The translations under genes were made by a program, and so were the position numbers. 19,611 nt of DNA from Bacillota bacterium. GTDB lineage: Bacteria; Bacillota_A; Clostridia; Lachnospirales; Lachnospiraceae. The stretch spans positions 1-19,611 of the forward strand of contig JAEZSL010000310.1 in assembly GCA_023443925.1 (NCBI GenBank), written 5' to 3'. The notes below the pieces were generated by a model. That model ran no database searches. It was not told the DNA's origin and saw only the letters and a list, made by a program, of their open reading frames with translations. The first letter of the stretch is position 1; each line of letters begins with the position of its first letter. Shown one piece after another: positions 1 through 8,657 of this stretch.

Positions 1-17
1 ACAAACAGGAGGTTATT

Positions 18-1382
18 ATGAGCAACAACACTTTTTCAACCATTACACCAGAAATATTAGCTTTGACCGATTTGTGTACTACGAATAGTACAATTGACCC
101 TGCCCTTTACACAAAGTATGATGTAAAACGGGGACTTCGTGATGTAAGCGGCAGAGGGGTATTGACCGGACTGACTGAAATTGCCGAAGTACGTTCCCAT
201 ATTATTGTTGATTCCGAATATGTTCCCTGTGAAGGTAAATTATATTACCGAGGTTATGATGTTGAGCAGATTGTTGATGGTTTTATTAATGAAAACAGAT
301 ATGGTTTTGAAGAATCCACCTATCTTCTTTTATTCGGCGAATTGCCGGATCATGAGAAGCTTGATAATTTTAAAAAGTTATTAGGGGAATACCGTTCCCT
401 TCCCACTTCTTTTGTCCGGGATATAATTATGAAGTCACCCAGCCGCGATATGATGAATACCCTGGCCAGAAGCGTACTTACCTTATATTCCTACGATGAT
501 CTGGCAGACGACATTACGCTTCCCAACGTAATGAGACAGTCCCTGCAGCTCATCTCTTTGTTCCCGCTGCTTTCCGTATACGGATACCAGGCATACCGTC
601 ATTATCATGACGGCCAGAGTCTGTACATCCATACCCCGGACCCCTCCCTGTCAACGGCCGAACTGATTCTTCACTTATTAAGACCCGACAGCAAATATAC
701 ACCTCTGGAAGCTAAAATTCTGGATGTAGCACTTGTTTTGCATGCAGAGCACGGCGGCGGTAATAACTCTTCCTTTACTACTCATGTAGTAACCTCCACC
801 GGCACCGATACCTATTCTTCCGTAGCTGCTTCCTTAGGCTCCTTAAAAGGCCCTAAGCACGGTGGTGCCAATATTAAAGTTGTCCAGATGTTTGAAGATA
901 TGAAAACGAATTTAAAAGACTGGTCGGACGAAGAGGAAGTCCGCGGTTACCTGGCTGCTCTCTTACATAAAGAAGCCTTTGACAAAGCCGGCCTTATCTA
1001 TGGTATGGGGCATGCGGTATATTCTATTTCCGATCCAAGAGCCAATATATTTAAAGGCTTTGTTCAGAAGCTTTCCGAAGAGAAGGGAAGGCTGGAAGAA
1101 TTTAAATTATATAATTTAGTGGAAAACCTTGCTCCGGAGGTCATTGCCAAAGAACGCCAGATTTATAAAGGTGTAAGCGCAAACGTTGATTTTTACAGTG
1201 GTTTTGTTTACAGCATGTTAGATCTGCCTCTTGAATTATATACTCCTATTTTTGCTATAGCCAGAATCTCAGGCTGGAGTGCCCACCGCATTGAAGAGCT
1301 GATTAATGCAGGCAAGATTATACGTCCTGCCTATAAGAATGTTGCAAAGCAGAAAAAGTATGTTCCGTTCCAGGATAGATAA
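18..1382 (+). CDS. gltA: Citrate synthase (citrate/2-methylcitrate synthase family)
   Basis: This cytoplasmic enzyme condenses acetyl-CoA with oxaloacetate to give citrate, the entry to the (usually incomplete) TCA branch that feeds glutamate synthesis in anaerobes. The 454-residue product carries the family active-site blocks: HAEHGGGNNSSFTTHV with H245, GPKHGGAN with H281, GMGHAVY with H332, and the catalytic aspartate in VDFYSG (D391). The length is slightly above the usual ~380-430 because of an N-terminal extension of about 40 residues. AGGAGG at 8-13 lies five bases before the ATG, which fixes the start. The gene stands alone on the plus strand, closed by the hairpin at 1425-1460. A 2-methylcitrate synthase role cannot be excluded from sequence alone, but no prp genes are nearby. 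Confidence 0.95.
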   Translation: MSNNTFSTITPEILALTDLCTTNSTIDPALYTKYDVKRGLRDVSGRGVLTGLTEIAEVRSHIIVDSEYVPCEGKLYYRGYDVEQIVDGFINENRYGFEESTYLLLFGELPDHEKLDNFKKLLGEYRSLPTSFVRDIIMKSPSRDMMNTLARSVLTLYSYDDLADDITLPNVMRQSLQLISLFPLLSVYGYQAYRHYHDGQSLYIHTPDPSLSTAELILHLLRPDSKYTPLEAKILDVALVLHAEHGGGNNSSFTTHVVTSTGTDTYSSVAASLGSLKGPKHGGANIKVVQMFEDMKTNLKDWSDEEEVRGYLAALLHKEAFDKAGLIYGMGHAVYSISDPRANIFKGFVQKLSEEKGRLEEFKLYNLVENLAPEVIAKERQIYKGVSANVDFYSGFVYSMLDLPLELYTPIFAIARISGWSAHRIEELINAGKIIRPAYKNVAKQKKYVPFQDR

Positions 1383-1424
1383 GAAAAGTTAATTTTTTTT
1401 AATAGAAATGTACTGGTTGAGAAA

Positions 1425-1460
1425 GACAGCTCACTTAAATTAAGTGAAGCTGTCCTTTTT
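1425..1460 (+). terminator. Rho-independent terminator of citrate synthase
   Basis: The arms GACAGC-TCACTTAA and TTAAGTGAAGCTGTC pair with one bulged T and are followed by CCTTTTT, 43 bases after the citrate synthase stop. The minus-strand side has only TTTCTC after the stem, so it may also stop the convergent mannanase transcript, though less well. Confidence 0.85.
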
Positions 1461-1560
1461 AGATTATCTAGATGACATTGGGGATATGTTTTAGCACATA
1501 CCCGATGCAAATTATAGAAAATTTTTATAACCTGTTATATGCCGGGGCCAGATTAATGAC

Positions 1561-4500
1561 TTACTGGCCAAACACCAATCGGTCAAAATTGCAGATATCA
1601 AATGCCCCATAATATACCAGATAGATATCCTGCAGACCATTTATTGTCTCTATTGGATAGTCCGTGTCCGTAAACCTCCAGAAATCACCTGTATTCTGTA
1701 ACCGGCAGGTTCCAAGCAGCCTTCCGTCCGGACTGCCGGCACGGATTTCGATATAAGCATCACTTACCGGCGAGGCATAGCGCAGTGTCACTTTAGAAGC
1801 TCCGGTCCCGCCAAAATCCATATTGTAATAAGCGGAATAATAACCGGTCCGAATCCCGGCAAGATACGTTACACCGTCTCTGTTTTCCGTACCGCATCCT
1901 TTTACGCCGTCATAATATTCGGCTTCAATTATGGTGTACGGATTTCTGATCTCTCCTACTATCTCAGTAAATTTAAAATAATCCAGACGGCCTTCTGCCT
2001 CACTGCCTTTAAATACAAGGCAGATATCCTGCCGGCCAATGGCTCCTTCTACTGTGATGACCGCATCTTCCCAGTTGTCTGTACTTCCGGTGCCGGCAAG
2101 ATCAGCAGAACCAATTACCTCGCCGTCCTGATCTCCCAGACGTATTTCCACCGAGAGACCGTCCTTCTCAGCCGCGTATCTTAAATTCACTTTTACTGCA
2201 CCTTTTTCACCAAATCTTACATTCTTATAAACAGCATAAGAATCATTCTTAATTCCTGTAAGATATTGAAGCTCAACTGCCGCACCGGAGGCGACATCTA
2301 CACTTTCTGCTTCAATCCTTTCATAGGGATTCTTAGCCTGCGTATCTTCTTCCTGGAAAGAGAAATAATCCAGATTGCACACATAACTGGAAGCTTTGAA
2401 TACAAGGTAAATATCCTTCCTTCCGGTTACGTCGGAAATATCACACTCCGCGGTATTCCAGTTATTCCAGCCGCCGGTTCCTGTCAGTGCGCAGACCCCT
2501 AATACTCTTCCGTTTACACCGCCCTCACGGATTTCAACGGATGCATCGCCCATTGGTGTTGCGTATTGAAAACTCACATAGGTACTGCCTTTTTCTCCAA
2601 ACAGCATATTCTTATAAACCCCGTAGTGGCCATTCTGGATTCCAGCGATATAGTTTCCTTCAATTCCGGGACCTGAGAGTAAGTCCGCGCTCTCTGCTTC
2701 AATTCTTTCATATGGATTTCTCATGTCACCGGGGGGCAGATCTGCAACCGCAGTGGTTTCCTCACTTACGGCCACACCGCGGTAAGTACCTTCACCGGTG
2801 GCCGTAACCGTTAATTTCTTACCGATTACAGCTTCTGTTACTTCAAAGGTTTTACCTGCGGCTACCTGTACGCCATCTGCCTTCCAGATATAAGAGGCTT
2901 CTGCGCCTTCCGGTTTGATAACTGCATTTATAACGTCCCGGTATACCGGAGACATTTTATCAATAGTTACGCTCTCCAGAATTCTTTCGGTTCCGGTTAA
3001 GAAACGGAAGGAATTCAGGTAAAACGGATCAGCCTGTTCCGATTTATAGATTAGAAATACATCCTGTAATCCGGTTATGTGCCCGGTAAGATTCGTTGTC
3101 TGGATATTCCAGCCCGGGTTATTTGCAATCTCTAAAGATCCGATTACTTCCCCTTCCGGACTGCCGATACGAATTTCTATGGACCCGCCTTCCGTTTTAG
3201 GATAAACTTTAAACTCCGCCGCTCCGGGAGCCGTATTGCCAAAATCTACGTTACGGTAAACGGTATAGGCTCCTTCTTTGACGCTGCCCGTATACTTACC
3301 GCCTTCTGTTGCATTGCCGGTTATAATACTGCTGCAAGAATTAAAATCTTCTGCTTCCATTAAGTGGTAGGCATCTTTGGTCAAAACCGTCGATGCCGGT
3401 GTATTCTGATACAAGGCCACCGCCGCCGATGCGCTCCAGGCTGATGTACGGTCACTGTCCTTGGTCTTTACTGCCCACTGGGTACCGGTAATGCCGGACT
3501 CACTTCGATTATTCCAGGCAGCCCAGGCATTATACTGCAGCCATTCGGCGAACTGGGGTTGATTATGATTGACAAAAAGGTAATTCAGCCATCTGGTCAG
3601 AATTCCTTTAAAGCCCGGCAGATCTCCCCCGCTTTCTTCATTATTCATTACACCATTGCCATACATGGTATTCATTGCATAATTTGCAGCCATAATAGCA
3701 TCATTTAAATACTGTTCCTCTCCAAAATGTTCATAGAGCAGGGTATTGGCACCAATGAAGGTTCCCTGGTTATAGGTGGACGCCCACATATTCTTTTCAC
3801 CCCGGATATTATAGGAATCATATACATGACCGGTATCCGGTTCATATAAATTGGCCCTTTCCCATTCTATAATGGCTTTTGCTTTTTCAAAATAACTTTC
3901 ATCTTTTAGACTGGTGCCTAACAGACAGGCTGCGATTGCCCCCGGTCCATTCACGCAGGCATTCTTTGTCTGATTGTCCACTCTCCACCAAAGTCCGCCG
4001 CCCAGATCTTCGCTCCAGGCCCTGGCATAGGTGTTATCAAAATTAATCTTGGCCGTATCCAGATATTTTGTGTCTCCAGTGGCTATATAGGCCCTTGCAC
4101 AGGCTATTACCATCCACATAATGTCGTCATTATAATCATTGCCGGACCACCAGCCGTTAACCTCCTGTCCCTTCCAGTCAACCAGGAAGCCTTCATACAG
4201 TTTATCAATCATATCCAGATAGCGTGCATCCCCGGTATGGTTATACGCATCAATGACAATCTCATACATTTCTGCTTCCGTCCAATAATTCTTTACAAAG
4301 CGGTAAACATTATCCTCTGGGTCATAGGTATAATATTTATCAATAAAAGCTGTAAAACCGTCATAGGCTACTTGATCAAAATCCAGGTTATAATCCATAG
4401 CCTTTACCGGAGCTGTCCTGCTGCTGGTGCTTACCCCATTGTAATTACCGATTCCCGTCACACTAAGTTCAAGGTGCTTTCCAATATCGGATACCGTTAC

Positions 4501-5181
4501 CGTGTAATCCACATCGTAGCCTACTTCCATATCATCTGCCTTCCAGACATACTTTACCATAGCTTCACCCGGCATAACAATTCCGTGGAGGGTATCTCCT
4601 ACTACCGGATACGTATTGTCGATATTTACCCCGTTAATTTGATGCTCCGGTTCCCCGAAAAACTGTATCCAATTTAAATTAAACAAATAATCATTTCCTT
4701 TAAATACCAGGTACAAATCCTGTACACCGGTTAAATCACTGATTTCTGCATAATAGGTACGGTAGGCACTCCAGGAACCGGTGGGCAGAATCACACAGCT
4801 GCCTTTCAGGGGGCCAGTGGGACTTCCAAGCCTTACCTCAAGGGTTCCGCCATTGGTACCGGAGGATGCCCGTACAATCACAGATCTTGCTCCTTCTGAA
4901 CCAAAATCTACATTCCGGTAATAGGTATAAAAGCCGCTCTTAATACCTCCGATATTCTTTCCCCCATCACTGGAGTCTTCCGTAACCATACCCGGACCAT
5001 AGCTGCCGTCAAAGTTTTCAACTTCAAATCTCTCATAAGGGTTCTTTGTTTCTGCAACTGCAGCATCTGCTTTCACCGCGGCGTTTACTGATTGTACCGG
5101 TGTAAGTACCGTACTTATCATAGCTAACATTAATACAATAACTAAAACACGATCTTTCATTTTTTGAAATCCCCGTTTCAT
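1561..5181 (-). CDS. Secreted multimodular GH76 alpha-1,6-mannanase with five CBM6-like modules
   Basis: This 1206-residue extracellular protein is predicted to hydrolyse alpha-1,6-mannan backbones (yeast/fungal or bacterial mannans). Modules in order: signal peptide 1-35 (hydrophobic RVLVIVLMLAMISTVL, cleavage near VNAA); CBM6-like 47-176; Ig-like 182-262; GH76 catalytic (alpha/alpha)6 domain ~265-595 with the family Asp-Asp pair D352-D353 in GNDYNDDIMW; CBM6-like 605-728; Ig-like 735-812; CBM6-like 822-942, 951-1073 and 1080-1205. Each CBM starts with a version of NPYERIEAE and ends in LxYFxF or similar. There is no LPXTG, SLH or dockerin, so it is probably released or held by its substrate. 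AGGAGGT seven bases before the ATG fixes the start. Its promoter is at 5344-5372. The GH76 call rests on motif recognition. CBM6 could instead be CBM35/CBM32-like. Confidence 0.88.
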   Translation of the reverse strand: MKRGFQKMKDRVLVIVLMLAMISTVLTPVQSVNAAVKADAAVAETKNPYERFEVENFDGSYGPGMVTEDSSDGGKNIGGIKSGFYTYYRNVDFGSEGARSVIVRASSGTNGGTLEVRLGSPTGPLKGSCVILPTGSWSAYRTYYAEISDLTGVQDLYLVFKGNDYLFNLNWIQFFGEPEHQINGVNIDNTYPVVGDTLHGIVMPGEAMVKYVWKADDMEVGYDVDYTVTVSDIGKHLELSVTGIGNYNGVSTSSRTAPVKAMDYNLDFDQVAYDGFTAFIDKYYTYDPEDNVYRFVKNYWTEAEMYEIVIDAYNHTGDARYLDMIDKLYEGFLVDWKGQEVNGWWSGNDYNDDIMWMVIACARAYIATGDTKYLDTAKINFDNTYARAWSEDLGGGLWWRVDNQTKNACVNGPGAIAACLLGTSLKDESYFEKAKAIIEWERANLYEPDTGHVYDSYNIRGEKNMWASTYNQGTFIGANTLLYEHFGEEQYLNDAIMAANYAMNTMYGNGVMNNEESGGDLPGFKGILTRWLNYLFVNHNQPQFAEWLQYNAWAAWNNRSESGITGTQWAVKTKDSDRTSAWSASAAVALYQNTPASTVLTKDAYHLMEAEDFNSCSSIITGNATEGGKYTGSVKEGAYTVYRNVDFGNTAPGAAEFKVYPKTEGGSIEIRIGSPEGEVIGSLEIANNPGWNIQTTNLTGHITGLQDVFLIYKSEQADPFYLNSFRFLTGTERILESVTIDKMSPVYRDVINAVIKPEGAEASYIWKADGVQVAAGKTFEVTEAVIGKKLTVTATGEGTYRGVAVSEETTAVADLPPGDMRNPYERIEAESADLLSGPGIEGNYIAGIQNGHYGVYKNMLFGEKGSTYVSFQYATPMGDASVEIREGGVNGRVLGVCALTGTGGWNNWNTAECDISDVTGRKDIYLVFKASSYVCNLDYFSFQEEDTQAKNPYERIEAESVDVASGAAVELQYLTGIKNDSYAVYKNVRFGEKGAVKVNLRYAAEKDGLSVEIRLGDQDGEVIGSADLAGTGSTDNWEDAVITVEGAIGRQDICLVFKGSEAEGRLDYFKFTEIVGEIRNPYTIIEAEYYDGVKGCGTENRDGVTYLAGIRTGYYSAYYNMDFGGTGASKVTLRYASPVSDAYIEIRAGSPDGRLLGTCRLQNTGDFWRFTDTDYPIETINGLQDIYLVYYGAFDICNFDRLVFGQ

Positions 5182-5198
5182 TACTACACCTCCTGATT

Positions 5199-5249
5199 TT
5201 ATTGGCGGACTAAGTAAATAGGCACTTGCCCGCGTACTGGTATAAACAT
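5199..5249 (-). CDS. Possible 16-codon leader peptide upstream of the mannanase
   Basis: Inside the mannanase leader an ATG follows AAAGGA at a five-base distance and opens a frame reading MFIPVRGQVPIYLVRQ, ending 17 bases before the mannanase start codon. It is too short for any family assignment and could be chance. If translated it might couple to, or attenuate, mannanase expression. Confidence 0.22.
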   Translation of the reverse strand: MFIPVRGQVPIYLVRQ

Positions 5250-5343
5250 AAGGTTCCTTTCTGATAATTAAATATACAACGCCCCTCCTTTCTTTGTTAG
5301 TATATCTATTATATCATTTATACCATTTTGCTTTATACTTTAT

Positions 5344-5372
5344 ATTATATCGGTCAAAAGGTGGCATGTCAA
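5344..5372 (-). promoter_or_regulatory. Consensus sigma-A promoter of the mannanase gene
   Basis: On the minus strand TTGACA (5372-5367) and TATAAT (5349-5344) are separated by exactly 17 bases, a perfect match to the housekeeping consensus. Transcription would begin near 5337, giving a leader of about 155 nt before the mannanase ATG. The flanking 5373-5571 is AT-rich with nothing else recognisable. Confidence 0.8.
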
Positions 5373-5571
5373 TAATTTATTTACATATTATGGATTATTT
5401 TATTGTTATATTGTACATAATCAATTCACATTTTGATTAATATTAGTACACATTATATATTTTATAAAAAACGCAAATACAATACTTTTTATATTATTAT
5501 ATCATTTTAAATATACAATAGCATCAAGACTGACTGAATCAAAATTATGGTAAGATAAGTGGTAATGAACC

Positions 5572-5601
5572 TAAAAAACGCCCGGGTTTCACCCCGGACG
5601 T
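5572..5601 (-). terminator. Rho-independent terminator of the acyltransferase gene
   Basis: On the minus strand ACGTCCGGG, a GTGAAA loop and CCCGGGCGT form a nine-base stem (one G-T pair), followed by TTTTTTAG, 40 bases after the acyltransferase stop. It insulates that gene from the mannanase promoter downstream. Confidence 0.88.
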
Positions 5602-5641
5602 TAGAACGAATCCTTATTCTGTTATAATTTATCCGGTTCCG

Positions 5642-6613
5642 CTAGTACCATTTTAACAGTTTTTCAAGCGGTACGGAGGATAACTTCCTTATTAAGGTGT
5701 CGAATGGTTTGAGCGAAAGAATATAGGTCAGAACCACTGCTATAAAAAGAATTGCAAACATTTCTGCTGTCGTATTAATCGCATCGTATAAATTCGTTTT
5801 ATATTGGATGATCTTATATATGATGCCGTGAAGCAGATATATACTCATAGTTCTCTGTCCGATATAGGTAAACCAGTGACTGTTTCTGGGTATTACAGCG
5901 GCTATCAGATAAATAAAAAAGGTAGAAAACATATAAATTATGGTACGGTACAGCCACCCCCATTGCAGCGAACCAGATTTTACATATGAATATTTCATAA
6001 TCAGGACATCAAAGTCAATATAATCGCTTCCGAAATACAGAAAAATAAGTACAATAGCTAGAATTATGTAAGCTGCAGTCTTTACCGCCTTCCGGCCGGT
6101 GAATTGTAAAAACCTGTCCTTATTAAAGGTATATCCTAATATGAAAAACGGCAGATATGTAATCGTTCTTCCGATTGCACCAAAGGCCCCGATTGCAGTG
6201 ATATAACCGGCCAATATAGCAGTGATGTAGGATATCAGAACAATTCCCTTAAGCTTTACTATTTTATCAATTATTAGCCGCCAGCAGAATAACGATAACA
6301 TAAACCATAGAGTAAAATAAGGCCTTAATAATTCAAAATGGTCTACCCTGCCCGTGAAATATAAAAAGATAAAGTAGATTGTCTGAAAAGCAACATAAGG
6401 TATTAATAGAGTCTTAACCAGTTTCAGTATATTGTTTCTTCTCGAGAAATACGCAGAGACAAATGCGAAAGCAGGCATATGAAAGCAATAAATCGTAATA
6501 ACTAAAAATTCCATCAGGTGATTCTTATAGATAAAAGCACCGATAAAGTGGCCGATCACCACCAGTAAAATTAATAAAGCTTTAAAATTATCAAAATAAC
6601 TGTCTCTTTGCAT
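5642..6613 (-). CDS. Membrane acyltransferase 3 family protein (fucose 4-O-acetylase-like)
   Basis: This is an integral membrane O-acyltransferase of 323 residues, predicted to move acyl (often acetyl) groups onto cell-surface glycans. The family hallmark is at the N-terminus, RDSYFDNFKALLILLVVIGHF, with the conserved histidine at the end of the first helix. About ten hydrophobic segments follow, as is usual for the family. I placed the start at the ATG at 6613 because GGAGG lies just upstream (spacing only three bases, rather tight) and the protein then begins as family members do. A GTG at 6664 in the same frame lacks a ribosome site. The gene follows the LRR gene by 141 bases and may share its transcript. 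The glycan acceptor is unknown. Confidence 0.85.
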   Translation of the reverse strand: MQRDSYFDNFKALLILLVVIGHFIGAFIYKNHLMEFLVITIYCFHMPAFAFVSAYFSRRNNILKLVKTLLIPYVAFQTIYFIFLYFTGRVDHFELLRPYFTLWFMLSLFCWRLIIDKIVKLKGIVLISYITAILAGYITAIGAFGAIGRTITYLPFFILGYTFNKDRFLQFTGRKAVKTAAYIILAIVLIFLYFGSDYIDFDVLIMKYSYVKSGSLQWGWLYRTIIYMFSTFFIYLIAAVIPRNSHWFTYIGQRTMSIYLLHGIIYKIIQYKTNLYDAINTTAEMFAILFIAVVLTYILSLKPFDTLIRKLSSVPLEKLLKWY

Positions 6614-6646
6614 AATCCTCCAGATTAAAAAAGATTTCCGTAATGA

Positions 6647-6670
6647 ATCCCTGCGCAAAGGCACAGGGAT
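6647..6670 (-). other. Strong hairpin between LRR and acyltransferase genes
   Basis: ATCCCTGTGC, a CTTT tetraloop and GCGCAGGGAT form a ten-base stem (one G-T pair) on the minus strand, 84 bases after the LRR stop and 33 bases before the acyltransferase ATG. No T-run follows directly (TCATTACGG, then TTTTTT about 15 bases on). It may be an mRNA processing or stability hairpin, or a weak terminator that separates expression of the two genes. Confidence 0.5.
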
Positions 6671-6754
6671 TTATTACAAAAGCTATTTTAATGCACGTTA
6701 ATATAAAAATCAATCTATCCAAAATTACCAAACCCACCTATATTCCTCATGGAT

Positions 6755-7939
6755 TTATTTTACGGTGACCGTACATCGAAATGCCTTACCATAACGGCTG
6801 GCGGTTATGGTAACCGTACCCTTTTTCTTCGCTGATACCTTACCGTTTTTGTCAACGGCGGCAACGGCGGTATTACTGGATTTCCAGGTACATTCCGATA
6901 AACTGTTTAATTTTAAAGTGACGGTTTTCCCTTTTGACAAGGTGCTCTTAGATGTATTTAATGCTAATTTTTTAAAACTTATCTTATTCGCTTTTGCATA
7001 TTTCTGAAGATACGAACCTTCAAAACCATATAAGGTTAGACTTTTATTCTTACCGTTAAAAACGCCGCTGTTTATTTTCTTAACCTTATCGGCTGCGGTA
7101 ACGGATTTTAAGTTTTTGCAGGAAGAAAACGCGCTGCCGCCTATGGTAGTGACCTGGCCAGGTATGGTTATTGCAGTCAGACTGCTGCAGCCTGCAAATG
7201 CAAAGTCCGGTATAGTCAACAGCGACTTTGATAAAGTAATATTTTTTAATCCTTTACAAAGTCTGAAAATATCGCTGCCAATACTGGTCACGGAATCCGA
7301 CATTACTACAGTCTCCAGCTTCAGGCAGTTATAAAAAGCACCATCCCCGATGGAAGTAACGGAATCCGGTATGATTATGGCGGTTATGTTTTTGTTCATA
7401 CTAAATGCACTGCCGCTTATTGTCTTAACGGATTTAGGCAGTGTTACCCGCCCCGTTGCCTTTGTGCCGTCAATCAGTGTACCATTGATTATAACCAGGG
7501 GATTTTCATTCCTTTTTACATCCAGCCACGGAGTAAGAGCAAAAGCTTCTTTACCAATGGTAACTACCGACTTGGGTATGTTGATATCAATTAAGCTTAC
7601 GCAGTTCCAGAAAGCTCCGTTACCGATGGTGCGGATCGACTCCGGCAGAGTAACATTTTTTAATTTCTCACAGTTACCAAAGGCTGTGTTTCCTATCTCC
7701 GTAACGGAATCGGGAATAATTACCGTGATCAATTCCTTATTACTGTAAAAAGCATCCTTCGATATCTTTGTAACCGTTTCCGGTATTGTAACCTCTTTCT
7801 CTGTCCCGGTATATTTTGTCAGGACGCCGTCTTTGATTGTAAAATCACTTTCTGCTGCTTTAACCTGATTAGGCAAAAGCATACCCATAACTAATAATAA
7901 AATTCCGACTGCCATCGGATAAATATTTTTAAATCTCAT
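6755..7939 (-). CDS. Secreted BspA-type leucine-rich repeat protein with C-terminal Big_2-like domain
   Basis: This 394-residue secreted or surface protein consists of a signal peptide (1-28, cleavage near VKA), LRR_5/BspA-type repeats of about 23 residues (~45-325; recurring TIP-SVT-IG--AF--C--L) and a C-terminal Ig-like domain of Big_2 type (~328-394; TWKSSNTAVAAVDKNGKVSAKKKGTVTITA is the typical pattern). Such proteins usually mediate adhesion or protein binding at the cell surface. Around residues 140-165 one repeat is broken by LTPWLDVKRNENPLVIINGTL, a common degenerate insert in this family. The start is the ATG at 7939: GGAGGG ends five bases before it, whereas an ATG at 7957 lies ahead of that ribosome site. 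No wall anchor is visible. Ligand unknown. Confidence 0.88.
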   Translation of the reverse strand: MRFKNIYPMAVGILLLVMGMLLPNQVKAAESDFTIKDGVLTKYTGTEKEVTIPETVTKISKDAFYSNKELITVIIPDSVTEIGNTAFGNCEKLKNVTLPESIRTIGNGAFWNCVSLIDINIPKSVVTIGKEAFALTPWLDVKRNENPLVIINGTLIDGTKATGRVTLPKSVKTISGSAFSMNKNITAIIIPDSVTSIGDGAFYNCLKLETVVMSDSVTSIGSDIFRLCKGLKNITLSKSLLTIPDFAFAGCSSLTAITIPGQVTTIGGSAFSSCKNLKSVTAADKVKKINSGVFNGKNKSLTLYGFEGSYLQKYAKANKISFKKLALNTSKSTLSKGKTVTLKLNSLSECTWKSSNTAVAAVDKNGKVSAKKKGTVTITASRYGKAFRCTVTVK

Positions 7940-7970
7940 CTGTACCCTCCTATACATAATTTCAGTTCAT

Positions 7971-8118
7971 TATCCGGCAAATACCGGATAAAATATTGCG
8001 GTTTCAAAGTTAACATCCATCCCCATAATGTTACTTTCACCTAAGACAGTACACCCGGTACCATGAGTCTAAATCCTGTAAAATAGCCTCTTATCAGCAA
8101 TCTAGGATTTTCCTGTCT
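7971..8118 (-). other. Structured leader of the LRR gene, class unknown
   Basis: The predicted ~180-nt leader can fold into nested stems: AAGACAG (8119-8113) with CTGTCTT (8049-8043), and inside it AATCCT with AGGATT. A separate hairpin TATCCGG/CCGGATA lies at 7971-7990, about 30 bases before the start codon. The segment GGTACCGGGTGTAC is reminiscent of the P2 arm of c-di-GMP-I riboswitches, but I cannot find the conserved GACGCAAAGCC block, so I do not call that class. Confidence 0.3.
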
Positions 8119-8125
8119 TTGTATT

Positions 8126-8154
8126 ATTTTATAAAATTATTCCATTAAGTTCAA
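8126..8154 (-). promoter_or_regulatory. Sigma-A-type promoter of the LRR gene
   Basis: On the minus strand TTGAAC (8154-8149) and TAAAAT (8131-8126) are separated by 17 bases, giving a start near 8119 and a ~180-nt leader. The adjoining 8155-8365 is AT-rich and I see nothing else in it. Confidence 0.6.
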
Positions 8155-8365
8155 TGGAAGTTTTTAGCATTTAAACCTTGCCAGTCTCATTTACAAAGCT
8201 TAACAGTATTATTTATATACACCATCATCTCTAATGATTTGATTTTTTTGTTACCTAAATGTTAGCAAATTACGGCACTCCCGCATTTTGTTATGCCTCA
8301 AAAAACATTTATTGAGCAGAGTAAGCACCTAATGGTCCATTATTTATTTTACATTATATTTAAGT

Positions 8366-8410
8366 AAAAAACAGGAGAAAGAATCCTGAAAATTTCAGGA
8401 TTCTTTCTCC
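8366..8410 (-). terminator. Rho-independent terminator of agrD
   Basis: GGAGAAAGAATCCTG (8374-8388) and its perfect complement (8396-8410) flank AAAATTT. On the minus strand the stem is followed by TGTTTTTT. It sits 40 bases after the agrD stop and closes the signalling locus. Confidence 0.92.
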
Positions 8411-8450
8411 TTTCACGCATATTATATTATCCCCTCATATACTGCCCGAA

Positions 8451-8594
8451 TTAAAACTTTCTCAGCTTTTTAGCACTTTCCGGAAGTTTAGGCTGATAAG
8501 CAATAAAAGAACAGCAATTATTTGCTTCCTTGGAGGCTGACATCATAGCCAGCTTAGCTGCTGCCTTACCGATTTTCATTACCGAATTCTTCAA
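8451..8594 (-). CDS. agrD: AgrD-type cyclic lactone autoinducer peptide precursor
   Basis: This is a 47-codon gene, too short for routine ORF cut-offs. Its peptide has the three-part AgrD layout: an amphipathic cationic N-terminal helix (KIGKAAAKLAMMSA), a core NNCCSFIAYQ, and an acidic/proline tail PKLPESAKKLRKF. By alignment with staphylococcal AgrD (YSTCDFIM followed by five residues and a proline), the thiolactone ring is most simply C28-S-F-I-A32; C27 just before is an extra cysteine. The start is TTG at 8594 with GGAGG seven bases upstream; an ATG at codon 6 (8579) has no ribosome site. Its own LytTR-box promoter lies at 8658-8721 and its terminator at 8366-8410. It follows the sensor kinase gene, so signal, sensor and regulator are linked, but no agrB is in the window. 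Ring size and cleavage sites are inference. Confidence 0.88.
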   Translation of the reverse strand: MKNSVMKIGKAAAKLAMMSASKEANNCCSFIAYQPKLPESAKKLRKF

Positions 8595-8657
8595 AGTAAT
8601 TCCTCCTTTCACTTTGATATTTCTTCAGGTACTTATGTAACATCGATTGATACAGGT

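Noticed and set aside
4237..4677. 146-codon plus-strand frame within the mannanase gene.
   Set aside because: Antisense to a clear catalytic domain, without a ribosome site or recognisable motif.
8043..8119. Possible c-di-GMP-I riboswitch.
   Set aside because: Only the GGTACCGGGTGTAC arm is reminiscent; the conserved core around GACGCAAAGCC is missing.
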